This document shows, one piece after another, positions 24,138 to 36,240 of a stretch of 64,000 nt of DNA. The notes beneath the pieces are model-generated. The model ran no database searches. It was not told the DNA's origin and worked only from the letters and a program-made list of their open reading frames with translations. Each line of letters opens with the position of its first letter. Position 1 is the stretch's first letter. Made by a program: the position numbers and the translations under genes. The DNA is from Buddleja alternifolia (taxonomy: Eukaryota > Streptophyta > Magnoliopsida > Lamiales > Scrophulariaceae): assembly GCA_019426215.1 (NCBI GenBank), contig CM033395.1, positions 14,932,569 to 14,996,568 of the forward strand. Reading direction: 5' to 3'.

Positions 24138-25390
24138 ACTCTTCTTCTCAAGAAAAAAATATGTAAAGCTCTCAATTAATATTGTTTTGACTACCAATCC
24201 ATTTTATAGAAATTCTCAATCTAAATTTTCTTTATATTTATTTTTAGATTTAACACTTTAATGATTTTAAAAAATTTCAAATAAAATGTGTACAAATTTC
24301 AAGTATGTTTAATCTAAACAAGTAGTGGAGCGAATGTGTCATAAAAACCTTTTTGATTTTCTTTACAAAATGTACATCAGACTTAATTATTTATACGTCT
24401 CATTATACAATAAAATAAGATTTAGATTAATTACTCTGCAAGTTGTTGATAAATTACTTGCACTCTTCATTAAAAAATTTCTTGCACTCATGGAGGAATT
24501 ACATATAATTTCGAATAAATTTCATTATTGACAAAATTTCTTGGGTAAAGTTTATAGGTAAATTGAATGTTACGAAAATTTTCACTACTGGAATGCTATC
24601 TCTATATAGCAAATTTGAAAATGATTCAAAATTAACATAATTCTTAAATAAAGCTAAATTCTAGAGATTTTGTTATCTTAATTTATTCATAAATACTTAG
24701 AATCGATTATATTTCATGTTGTAATAATTGTCATAACTTTCTCATTGATAAAGAGGCATATCCTAAATCCGTCTCTGACCTTGTGTGGCATGAGTAGCTC
24801 TCAGCATGCCACTCGGGTTTTCCCGCGATTATTAGATACGGATATTATGTGCCCATATCACCCTTAAATGTTAAGGGAAAATTCTAGCACAGACCCGACT
24901 TGACCACACCCAAATGTATTTAATAAGGAGAGTGTATTACACTTGCCATATAATTGGTAAATTATTTCAAAAAATACACATGGGTTGGGTTTAGCCGAAC
25001 CGGGAGCGGGCTAGAAAGAGTTACAACTTAGAACTTTCACCTCTCTTAAGAATTACAACCTCATCAAGGTTCCTTAGTGGCCATTCAGGCTCTGAGCATC
25101 TCATAAACCTCCTAAGAGAAACCCAAGATTTATTCAACCACGAATGTCCCTGAACATGAAATAGAAACGTGAACTAAAATTTCTCGTCGTGTCAACATAC
25201 ATAAATCACAAACACATTCTACACTAGATGCATTCTACTACGACGTGGTTATTCGTTCTTCTGACTAGAGTCACATAAATGAACTCCATACTGACATCAG
25301 CTCATGGTAGGGAAACTAATGCCAAGAGGCCATGGTTTTAAGATTTTCTGACAATTGATATGTCGAAAAAGGAGAATAACTCAACACAAT
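24138..25390. other. 3' flank of pyruvate kinase, no gene recognised
   Basis: AT-rich to 24780, then mixed composition. No supported coding region. The transcript terminator of the pyruvate kinase gene should lie here but is not identifiable with confidence. Confidence 0.5.
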
Positions 25391-28300
25391 CTAATCCTGA
25401 AGCTCAATGATCTTCACCACAGATGCATCACCAACTTTCTGGCAAACCACAACACGATCGTGTGGTTTTATAACACCAGAAGCTTTACCATGATTCAAAG
25501 CGACCGTAAGGATAGACTCGTTCGTAGCTTTTGTTGATTCAGCCTGCAAAATGAAGAATGTCCTCTATTATAGCTTGCAAAATTCATGCTGCTAATAGAA
25601 AATCAAGTGCCAAAAGTAGTAAAAACACCAGTTAGTAACCATACTCTACACGGAACCTCACTAGTCCCTACTAGATAACTGTGTTTTGCAAAGGGATTTC
25701 TTAACCTTTTTGGACCTAAATTTTATTCATCGATCTCTCTCTTCCACACCATTAACCACTGAATCTTCTGAATTCAAGAAACAACAGGAAAATATTCATG
25801 ATCTCTACAAAAAGTACCATTTACATTTGTACTATGGAAAGGTGTAATGGAATGACCACTGTTCCAGATATAGTTTGTGCCATACTGGAAATAAAAGGAC
25901 CAAAACACAGATGGACAAAGTATCGAATAATTCTATTCTGTCTGAAGATTGAAGAAATCTCTGGGATGCAAGTTATATAGAAAAACTTTAAGAGAGCTCC
26001 ATCTAGAAACAAACCAAGGAATAGAAATGGACAAGAGTCTTACCGGATGTCGAGGATCTGCAAGCATTGGGAAAAGGCCTCTCACTATCAGAGATTGTCT
26101 TGCCTGCCAATCAACAACTTAGCCAATGAATTATGCGGTAACAAGAACGGTGCTCGCCAAATATTAATCAGCAGATGAGAAGAAGAAAGAGCAAAGAGGT
26201 TTGTACAAGCTTTCAATCATGTGTATGCATACATAGAGATTCATAAAAGACCTCTCACTTTGGCCAAATACATTCTATAATTTATGCAACTGTTGAAAAA
26301 GTAAAAACGAGGAGCAGCTATCGCATCAAGAAACTGAAAACCAGTAATATATCATCTAGAATTATTCGGTGTAGATTATAATTTCTCTCTGTTAGTTCTT
26401 AAATTCATTGTTAACTTGTCCCTGGAGTATATATATAAGAGGCGAGCAAATGCATAGCATATTCATAATATGGTTGATGATCTGCAGCATCAATGCCTAT
26501 GAGATTAGATTAGAGGCACTACTGTGTCTTAAAGATGTTAACAAATAGAAATTGGTGAACTTAAAATAGTCAAATGACAAAACAATCACTCGTGCACCAA
26601 AATGCTAGTTATTAAGAAAAACAAAGATATAGGATGAGAAACTCGAGAAATCTTAAATTGAATGTGAATCATCTTAAAGAAATTATTGATAACATCAACA
26701 AAAAGTACTGCATGATTTAATCCACAATTCTTTAAAGTTGTGTTTGGATTGAAGGATTTGGAGCGAAGTATTTAAAATCCATAATGAAAAACTCATTGAA
26801 CTTGTTTTTTTGTATAGTTTCATGTCATTGATATCAAATCCTTGAGCTCCTATTTTGTGGTGTTTTGAGTCGTTATTGTGGGTTTCAAATGCACCTAAAA
26901 TGAACTTGTCTTAAATCTTTCCCCAAATCATACCTCAAATCCAATTTTTCATCAGAACACAATCTATGATATTGGTTTTTGGAATCTCGATAAATGTCAA
27001 GGAATTCAAGAAAAGTATATTTAATCAAAAAATTAGAATCAACCATGTAAGTAGGCATTAATGTAACTCCTTACAGTATACCTCAAAAGCACCACTAAAG
27101 GTCCAGCGGAGCTGATTTGTCTTGAGTCGTGGAGTGACAACAGATAACACAGGCATTGTGGGTCTGTACTTAGCTATTAACCTGCAATGTTGTTAAAAGG
27201 ACAGCACATAACTGCATATATTTTGAGAAAGTCAACAATTTGGCATCACATTTTCAAATGATCGCTTTCTAACGGAAACTCAAATACCTGCTGAGACAAC
27301 TCAGGCAAAATTCCTAAGGGCAAGAAAACAAGCATACACACACACCGAGGTATAAAAGACACACTTAGTTGACTAATAAAGAGAGAGAAAAAAGAAACCT
27401 TGCAGCCCTTCCCGATGAAGTGAAACATATAATGACAGATGCCTTCACCTTGATGGCAGCACGGACCTATACCAACGGAGCAGTATACTTAATGAATAAT
27501 TCAAGACATCAGTTCAAGAAATTGTTTATGATGCTGATATAGCGGAACAGATTGAATGAGAAAAGAAGTATCAATTTTAGAGCAACTTACTGCTGAGGAA
27601 GCAATTGCTTCCAAGTGCGTCATAGGTTCACCAACATATTTGACAGTCTTTTTGAAATACAGATCCTGATTGTAAACCTTTTCTGCCTGCACACTAGTAC
27701 GTAAATCAGCCCACTAAGAAGATACTCTCTCGAAAATGCAAATTAGTCCCCAATAATACATGGTTTGTTTGTAGAGAAGAAATTCTAAAATCCGGAGTTG
27801 TTGAATAATTAGCTGGTCCAACATGCATCAGTTTCCACAGAACCTTGTTCCACTAATAGAAATCTTTTTGTAACTTAAGTTTCGCTAAAGGTCCTTCATT
27901 TTGTTTTATATATTATTTACTACTTTCCCAAATTTATAACTCTCAATCGACGCATTATGGAGTTTTAGATGATAGTTGCACAAGTAAAAATTTGTGGTTT
28001 CTACCTTATTACCCTTAAATAGTGGTTAAGAGTTAGCGGCGTCACATCATTTTAAGATGATATTTATGGGGAATAAAAGTTCCAATTTAGGAAATTGAGT
28101 CTTATTTTGGGACGTCCAAAAAGACATAGAAGTAAAAACTTAAGATAACATAGAGTATATAAGAAGAGGGGTAGGATGTAGAGTTTTTTAGTTGTGTTGG
28201 TTGGTGTAAGTAATTCCTTGGGGTGCAAGGGGAAAAATATAGGATAAACGTCACCTCTGCACAAATTTTACCAACAGTTGATATGGTCTGAACAGGGTAT

Positions 28301-31300
28301 AATCCCCGCAAGGTTTCTGCACCTAAGAGAATTGCATCAGTACCTGAAATCAAGTGCAAAAATAATACTTGGTAAGTTTTCGAGTCCCCAAACTGTTAAG
28401 CAATCATAGGCTACCTACGAGGCACAAAAGATATAATTAGTAGCTCCAAATAATACTAAAGCTAATATGTCTACACTTCTGAGTGAGACTTAAGAAGCTA
28501 ATAAAGAACCACAAAAATCATCAGAGAATGGAAACATACCATCGAGTACAGCATTAGCAACATCAGTTGCCTCAGCACGAGTGGGTCTCAAGTTGTCAGT
28601 CATACTGTCTACAACACGAGTGACCACTGCTGGCTTCCCCGCAATATTGCATTTGTAAACAGCTTCCTTTTGATATAAAAATACCTGAACATGGTAAAAT
28701 ATACTGTTGATACCTGGGGAAAAATGATCAACTAAAAGTAATTGCATTCGAGAAGTAGACATCTCAACAGAGATAGAGAAGAAGAGATGCAATACATAAA
28801 GAAAAATAGATAAAGCAGTAGAGAAGGCATTGATAGAAAACTAGAAATGCAATGATTAATGATTTTAATATTTAAAGTTTATTAATTCTCTTTTTATTTT
28901 TGCCTTTCTAATATAGGGAAGATAGGGGATATTTGTTTCAAGTGTTTAAACAAGAAATCGTTTATCTAAATCGTAAACTAGACCTTTTCGGGTGGGAGAT
29001 CTATTCCCAGATTTCCACGGGCGAGGATGATACCATCTGCTTCTTGGAGAATTTCATCAAAATGAATCAACCCCTGCAAGAGCAGAGTAGGACAATAAAT
29101 GTGAAAAGAAGTTTACTCTTAAGATTATAGCAGCTTCAACTAATGAATGTTCCAGAGAAGTCTTCTGACCTCAACATTCTCAATCTTCGCGAAAATTTGG
29201 GTCTGGCTGAGATTACCCAATTTAGAAAGAAATTCACGTGCCTGAAAGAAACAATTAAGACCATCCAACTTTAGCCTAGTGAAATTGAAAGCATCAGTAC
29301 TAGTTAATCTCTCTGATATGCTTTTTCCTTTTCTGAGCTAAGAGTTGCTCAAATTATAACTTAAAATGACGTGTAATAAGGGCAAGAATATCAACAAGAA
29401 CATACTTACATGTCTAACATCTTCTGCTCGCCGAGCATAAGAAAGTGAAAGGAAGTCTATTTTGTTGCGAACTCCCCACGTGCTTATGACCTAACAATGG
29501 TATGACCATAGAAATACCACATAAACTATGGAGAAAATTCAAAATGGTTGGAAATATATTTCAAACAGATTAGTAAAGCGATCATGAGAATATTAATTTT
29601 GAAGCATGACATCAGTTAACATGCATGCAACCGTATGCCTTGACATAGTCAAATCATCATAGAAGCACATACTGCCTTATCCTCATCAGTGAGAGTGGGA
29701 AGGTCAATGTGGATCCCAGAGACATGTAATGTGTACAACGGCCCAGCCAAGGTAGCAGAATTCTTGATCATACAAACCACATCCTCCCCTTTAACCTCAG
29801 ACACCTGCATGGTCAGAACTCTAATAAATGACATTGATATTCATGTTATTGCAGCATGTTCGAAATTCATATATTAGTTATTTGAATATTTAGTTCATAA
29901 CTCTGTAATAAATGATAGTTTTGGTGTTTCCATACCTCCAGCCAAACTGAAGTTGTTTCACTTCCAGTAAACAAGTATTGACCAATAAAAATATCATCTC
30001 CCTTCTTTACTGCCTGCAAAGTCGGAAAACTTTAAGTTTTTTACAGTTGAATTTATTCTCTGCTAAAAGGTTGGAACTTGCATTATAGATTCCAAATATT
30101 GATCTTGAAATTGAAATTTAAGCTAACATAGAGAACTTTGAATACGGGCTCCCAATACTGGAAAGACATGAAAATACAGAGTTTTTCATCTCTTGCTCAT
30201 CCAATGCAGTAATGTACCAGAAAGATAGAATGGCAAAATGGAGAACCTAAGTACAGCATACTAGAGACATATTTTTGGAGATATATAAGATCAGTTTATG
30301 ACAAGAATGATCACTTCGGAATATATTTCCAGCAGATACGAATTCGGCATTTTTACCTTGGATAATCCACTAAAGTTTATGGGAAGCAAATCTGAAGTAG
30401 CTTGTTTATCTTGATCAGGTGTTAGGATGACCAAAGAATCTTCCTGAAGGGAAATAGGCTGCTGGGTTTTGTTAACAATTAGCAGCTCTGGACCCACTGT
30501 ATCAAGCATAACCTGATAAATAAGTTTTTTTTTTGGACAAAAACGACATTAGTTTAGATCTTGTTATGTTGTAAACAATCATGTTGAAGCCAGTGCAAGA
30601 AAGATTTAGCTTACTGCACAGAGCTTTTTTGTTGTCTTGATGGCCACATTCAAGTTCTCTAATGTTTCTTGGTGGAATTCAGCATCACCCCATGAGAAAT
30701 CAAATCGTGCAACTATCGAAACAAGGACTTACATTAAATTGTGTAATAACTCTTACTTTAAGCTAGCTATAATCCTGGTTTAAAGTTGTGATATCAGTGA
30801 TAATATCTGCAGGTATTGTTTCATATCGGTCGCGGGGCAATATGCAATAAATGCATAATAGGATACTAAAAAAATTCCTTTTTTTTTTAATTGTAGAAAA
30901 TATAAAAAACAACACTTTCCACTAATTGGTACACTATAAAAAAAAATGTTACATTAGATATAAATGATCGAAATATAATGTTTTAGTCGAACCAAAATTT
31001 AGAATAGAAATGAGTTTATTATTACTAATTATATCGTAACTTTTAAATGTATATGTAATAATACATCCATTAAATTATATCCCAAAGCATAACAAAAAAT
31101 AAATAAAAATATTATTTTTTGAAATGATATCTGACATGCCCGATATATTATCACTGATATTATCTCGATACGGTTGATAATATCATTGTATTGACGAGTG
31201 ATATATATAACCTCGGCTAATATTAGATACCGTATGATATTATTAGATCGGCCCATTGGCCGATATTATCAGATATCGCCCGATACTTTGAAGTATGGCT

Positions 31301-31846
31301 GTAATGAAGTTTATCTTTGAGCACAGATTTAATGACAAGAAAAAAAGAATGTTAACTGAGCAAAGGAAATCACCAGACATTCCAGCCTTGAGACAGCCGG
31401 AAATAACCTCGACAGACCGCGAATTCAGGCCTAGTGTCCCAACTATCTTTGTCATCGCCGGAAAGAAACTCTGTAGAAAAATTCCATTCATAACTGATAC
31501 ACACACATATATATACACACACATGTATAATTAATTCGGCGGCATTACAAGATCACACAATTCACTTTTTCATCTTTACTGAAAATTCAGATTAAAAAAA
31601 AAAAAACAGTACAGCAGTACAACATAGTCGAGGCAAAAGCAGGAATTGAGAAATTAAATTTAAGTTCAAGCAAAATTCAGCATGATCAGCTCACACAACC
31701 CTAGAAAAAGAAAAAAGAATTACAGAAAAATAAAAATAAAATGTAAACTACGGATAAGAAAAAAAGTAGTTACATACAGGTTTAGATGGCTCGAGAATGG
31801 AAGCCATTCTCAGTGGCTCTTCAAGAAGCAAGTAATTGGACACCAT
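25391..31846 (-). CDS. Pyruvate kinase, cytosolic isozyme
   Basis: Catalyses phosphoenolpyruvate + ADP to pyruvate + ATP, the last step of glycolysis, in the cytosol. Sixteen exons, all with GT-AG junctions, splice into one frame of 1584 nt (527 residues): 31778-31846, 31374-31470, 30615-30712, 30357-30512, 29936-30013, 29673-29804, 29410-29490, 29170-29241, 28984-29073, 28540-28684, 28255-28343, 27591-27686, 27399-27466, 27082-27181, 26044-26103, 25391-25543. The start gives [20 protein letters not shown], with a second ATG at codon 14. Visible family features are the N-terminal [27 protein letters not shown], the active-site signature [40 protein letters not shown] and the C-terminal IIELQD before TAG. 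There is no transit peptide, and the length fits plant cytosolic enzymes. LGL replaces the usual LGP after VGT. Intron 2 holds repeated GATATTATC words. A partial duplicate lies at 6013-8365. Confidence 0.96.
30790..31290. repeat. Possible small TE in intron 2 of pyruvate kinase
   Basis: The words GATATTATC and GATAATATC recur in both orientations at the two ends (30795-30835 and 31130-31285), with CCGATATTATCAGATATCGC near the right end. This suggests an old inverted-repeat element, but I found no clean termini or TSD. Confidence 0.4.
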
Positions 31847-32171
31847 TTTTCACGCACAAACACACACAGTGGAGTGTGAGATCTATCTGTCTGTATGTCG
31901 GTGTGTGGATAAAATGATGTAGAGTAGAGGTAGCTGCGAAAAATGATGAGAGTGAGAGAAAGAAGAGTAAGAGAAAGAGGACATTTGATTGTCATTTACT
32001 GCTGCTACCTCCATTTCCATACCAAATCAATGTGCTGTCACTATCACTTCCGTACTTGTTTGAACGTATTCACTATTAACCAATGCTTCTGTTATTTTTG
32101 TTTCAAAACATTGGGTAATTCCTATTATTTTCTTTTTAAAAAAAACCGATCATTTTATTTTATTTTATTTA
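31847..32171 (-). promoter_or_regulatory. 5' leader and promoter region of pyruvate kinase
   Basis: Pyrimidine-rich leader (CTCTTTCTCTTACTCTTC and TCTCACTCTCATCA on the minus strand, about 31930-31985) upstream of the ATG, typical of plant 5' UTRs. No clear TATA box could be fixed. Similarity to the tandem duplication begins at about 32172, which limits the unique promoter to about 325 bp. Confidence 0.5.
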
Positions 32172-32349
32172 ATTAAATTTTTACAACCACAAGAACAATA
32201 CAACTTAAATTGTTATTAACGAAAAAACAAACAGACTATATAAAATCTAATCTATTGCATGTAATTTTCATTCATACCGGTAATGTTTAGGAAAATTACT
32301 TCTATTAAAATAGATTTTTGTATCTGCAAAAAAATTGTGATAAAATATT

Positions 32350-32720
32350 GGATTTAATGCATAAAACCCACTTATGTTATATCAAAAATGTAAGAAACTC
32401 CATTGTGTTAACGAAATAACCTAATCACCCCCCTGTTCTTAAAAAAAGGCTACAAAAAAAATCATTTTTTGCTAAAAAATAGAATAGTATGTGTTTTTTT
32501 GGATGAAATAACAATATCTATCTTTTATATTGTATGGGTGTTTAAATGACAAATGAACATGTCAGTAAAGGTGAAAAATATAAAAAACACACTTATTTTC
32601 TAATGAAATTTGACTTTTTCACATACTTTTCTAACACAAAAGGTGATTAGGCTATTTCGTTAATACAAAGGGTTTTTAGCATTTTTGTTATAACACAGAG
32701 TGGTTTTATGCATTTAACCC
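32350..32720. mobile_element. Mutator-like MITE (371 bp) with 9-bp TSD
   Basis: Terminal inverted repeats of about 80 bp: left GGATTTAATGCATAAAACCC, right reverse complemented GGGTTAAATGCATAAAACCA, both running on to AACGAAATA-CCTAATCACC. Flanks are TAAAATATT (32341-32349) and TAAAATCTT (32721-32729), a 9-bp TSD with one change. The tandem partner near 33815-33830 lacks the insertion, giving a related empty site. Confidence 0.9.
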
Positions 32721-33114
32721 TAAAATCTTTGATTCCAAAACACCCAAATTAACAAATTTTAATTCAAAAAAACTCAACATTTATATTAAATAACTTTATG
32801 ACTTAATTGGTTTAGCCAGATTAAGAATTTACTAATAGTATTTTCTTTAAAAAATATTTTTATAACTTCAATATATTAATAGTTGGTATTAATTATCATC
32901 GATTTTCAGACTTTCCAGTCTTCAGAAAAATTTAGAATAAAGGTACTTTTAAATAATCACCATGTTAAACTCAACATAAATTATGTAAAAATATTTAATA
33001 TGAAAATATAAAATTCGTATTGTACAATATCAAAATGAAATATTCAAAATAAAAAGATTTCAATACAAAAATCAATGGATAAACTCTTAACTTAAAAAAA
33101 TCAAAAATAATTTA

Positions 33115-33271
33115 GGGTGAGTTTGGCACAACTTTTGTGTAAGTGATTATGGATAATTGATTCTTGCAAAATCGATTACGGCAAAAGTTAGGATTTTCAA
33201 TTTTTCTAAAACTTGGATTTGTAACACAAAAATATCCAAACGAAATTATAGAAAAGGGAGTCAAACACACC
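33115..33271. mobile_element. Probable small MITE (157 bp)
   Basis: Starts GGGTGAGTTTGGCAC and ends GGAGTCAAACACACC, an imperfect inverted repeat of the GG-TGTTTGGC type seen in Tourist-like MITEs. It is absent from the tandem partner near 34215-34240, which supports an insertion. No clear TSD is visible. Confidence 0.55.
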
Positions 33272-34490
33272 AAAACAAATTTGTGGTTAAATTTTGAAAT
33301 TTTTGCAAATATTGTAGAATGGACATTTGAGATAGAAAAACATTTACAACTTTTTTAATATAAAATTATATTTTTGGGGGTTAGTAATTCTCCCTAGTTT
33401 TCAAGATTAGCAAGCGCTTGATTCCTTCATCCATCCAAAGTTCCAACTATAAGAAATGAACAAATCATAATAGCGACTTTGATTACTTGAAACCTTAAGC
33501 AATCGTATATGTATATATAGATTTATATATATATATATATATATATATAATAATAATAAAAAATTTACAAATATATATATAATAATAAAAAATTTACAAA
33601 TATATATATAATAATAAAAAAAAATTTACAATGTCAATAACAATACAAATTAAATGATTTTTAACGATATAATTAAGAACAAGAGGGAAAACAAATTAAA
33701 CTATATAAAATCTAATCCATTGCCTGCAATTTTCATTCACACAGGTAATCTTTAGGAAAATTACTGAAACTCGATTAAAATAAATTTTTATAATTGAGAA
33801 AAAATTAGATATAAAATTTATGATAATATCTTTGACTCCAAAACACCCAAATTAACAAGTTTTTATTCAAAAAAACTCAATGTTTAAATTTAATAACTTT
33901 ATGTCTTAATTGCTCTTAGCCATATATTAAGAATTTATTAATTATATTTTATTTTAAGAGATTTATTTTTAGAACTTTAATATATTAATAACTATTTCTA
34001 ATTATCATTGTAATATCAGATTTTCAGACTTTTTAATCTTCTAAAAAATTTAGAAAAAAGGTATTTTTAGATAATCACCATGTTAATCTCAAACTAATTT
34101 ATGTAAGAATATTTAATATGAAAATATAAAATACGTATTGTACAATATCAAAATGAAAAGTTCAAAAATAAAAAAATTTCAATACAAAAATTAATTGATC
34201 AACTCTTAATTGAAATAATCAAAGATAATTTAGTCGAAAAATTGGTTAATATTAACTTTTAGATTTTCTGAAAAGAAAATATTGTAAAATGGGTATTTGA
34301 GATTGAAAAATATTTTCATAATTTTTTTTATTATAAAAATATATTTTAGGGGTTAGTAATTCTCCCTAGTTTTCAAGATTAGCAAGCGCTTAATTCCTTG
34401 ATCCATCCAAAGTTCCAACTACGAGAAATGAACAAATCATAATAGCGACTTTGATTAATTGAAACCTTAAGCTATCATATATATATATAT

Positions 34491-35002
34491 ATAAATTTAT
34501 ATTGGCGGTGTCGTGCGTTCGTTTAGTACATAATTGAAATTAAGACCAAACTACACAATCTAGTGCTCGTTTTTATTTAATTGGAAACCCGTGTTTGTGT
34601 TAAAAATCAAGACAAACTTAAAAGGTAAGTCCTACTCCTATCAATAAGTAATGCACAAGGTATTTAAAATGGGGTAAACACTTCCCTTACTGTTCTCTGC
34701 TGTGAAATTCGAGTACAAAAACAAGGATTGGGAACTTAAAAAGGGTGCCATTCCACTAAAGTAGTGGTTTTAAAAAGAATGCTGTGGGTGTAGAAATTTC
34801 AAGTGAAAATAGTCCATAGTTTGATCTCAATAGCATTTTAAATGAAAGTTGTCACCAACAGTGTAAATAAGTCATTTGAAGAGTGCACAATGTCAACTTT
34901 TTCATGCCTTTAAAACATAACATAATTATTCATTAACATGCTCAGACAAATACGAACATGACAAATAAGGAGCGGACAATTGACTTTTTGTCCCATGGAG
35001 AA
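34491..35002. other. Intergenic, no gene recognised
   Basis: No supported ORF. The string GGAGAATA at 34997-35004 contains the TSD of the next element. Confidence 0.6.
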
Positions 35003-35129
35003 TATTAGGAATGGTAACTTTAGATCTCGAAGAACCAAGAATAGTAACGAACCCAAAAGATGAACAATAGTAATTTTAATATGGTTAGACAAATTGTCTA
35101 TGTTCACGAGCTAATCTAGAGTACACCTT

Positions 35130-35625
35130 TGATGCTGGTAAAAATCGTCAGACAGTTGATGTCACGTGATTGATCACGTGAGTAAGGGAACCGATCCAAC
35201 TCACGACAAATTAGGTGAAGGGTTGGATAATTTATAGATTGCACTCGGTTACTTTGAGTTGCCTACGTACCCAATGTTGTGGGATCAAGTCAGTTCGTAG
35301 TTCTTTTGTGGAATTACTCTTAATAGCCAGTGAATTTTTATTGGGGAAGTAGATCATGAACCTCTTTCAGCTCCTCTAAGGTATTTATATGGAGTTGGTA
35401 ATGGGCCATGTGCCTGAATTAGTTAACAACTCATCAGGATTACTCTCCTTGAGAGAATGGTCTTTTAGACTGATACTTGGACCTAACTATCTTTGGTGGG
35501 TCCTTCGTCCTATTCAGACTGATCCGTCGGATCCCCCACGGATCAGCCTGCGGGTAGCTACCCGGCCCGTCATATGTACACCAGCAATTACAGTAATACC
35601 CTTGGGTACTTTTTGGTGCACATCA
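35130..35625 (-). repeat. 3' LTR of Tat-like element B
   Basis: Plus strand TGATGCTGGTAAAAATCG to TTTTTGGTGCACATCA. Followed by the polypurine tract at 35626-35640. Confidence 0.9.
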
Positions 35626-36075
35626 TAATGCCCCCCACTCACGTGTTTGCTGCGTGGGATACCCAGGAGTGAATGTAATACCGCTTAGGTCGTGTCACCT
35701 AATTTCGGCTTCTACTAGGCAATGAGTCATAAAAAATCCTTACCTATTTTTTGTATAAGTATGGAGGGGTAGTTGGCACTTAGCCACTATTTCTCTTCAC
35801 ATCTCCACACTCTTTCCTCCCTTAAAGAAACTATCTCTCTAGGAGCTTCCCTCTCTCTACCATGGACAAGAGCCAAGGTGACCAAGGTAAGAATAATGGA
35901 ATTTGCTATTGTTTTCTCTTTTGGTGTGGATATGCGATGCTTGCTCGTTTTTCTTCCCCCTTTTTGATTGATTAAATTCATGCTCTCCCCGCCCCAATAG
36001 AGGTTGTTTAGGAGTCATCGGAGTCCAATTGGGATAATTCCACGGGGCGGAGTCCTGAATGGCCCCGAGGTGATT

Positions 36076-36240
36076 TCTATGAGGCACACTACCTCGCTGA
36101 TGCCTCGTGGCTGGTAGCCTCGAGGCCACCTCGCGGTGGTGGCCACTAGGCGTCGCCTCTCGGCTACTATCTTGCCTCGCGGCAACCTCGTGGCTACTAG
36201 CCGCGAGGCACTACTGTCGCGGGGGCTTAGCCTCATGGCG
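36076..36240. repeat. GCCTCGCGG / CCGCGAGGC word cluster in intron 1 of antisense gene B
   Basis: Alternating GCCTCG-GGC and GCCGCGAGGC words (CCTCGCGGCAACCTCG, CCGCGAGGCA and others). Same position and word type as in copies A and C. Confidence 0.85.

Larger units (their letters stand above)
32172..34490. repeat. Tandem direct duplication upstream of pyruvate kinase
   Basis: Copy 1 (about 32172-33530) and copy 2 (about 33620-34490) align over most of their length. Matching blocks include CTATATAAAATCTAATC, CAAAACACCCAAATTAACAA, ATAATCACCATGTTAA and CTCCCTAGTTTTCAAGATTA followed by GCAAGCGCTT. Copy 1 is longer because it contains two insertions absent from copy 2 (32350-32720 and about 33115-33271). 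A (TA)n run lies at 33523-33549 between the copies. No gene is seen. Confidence 0.85.
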
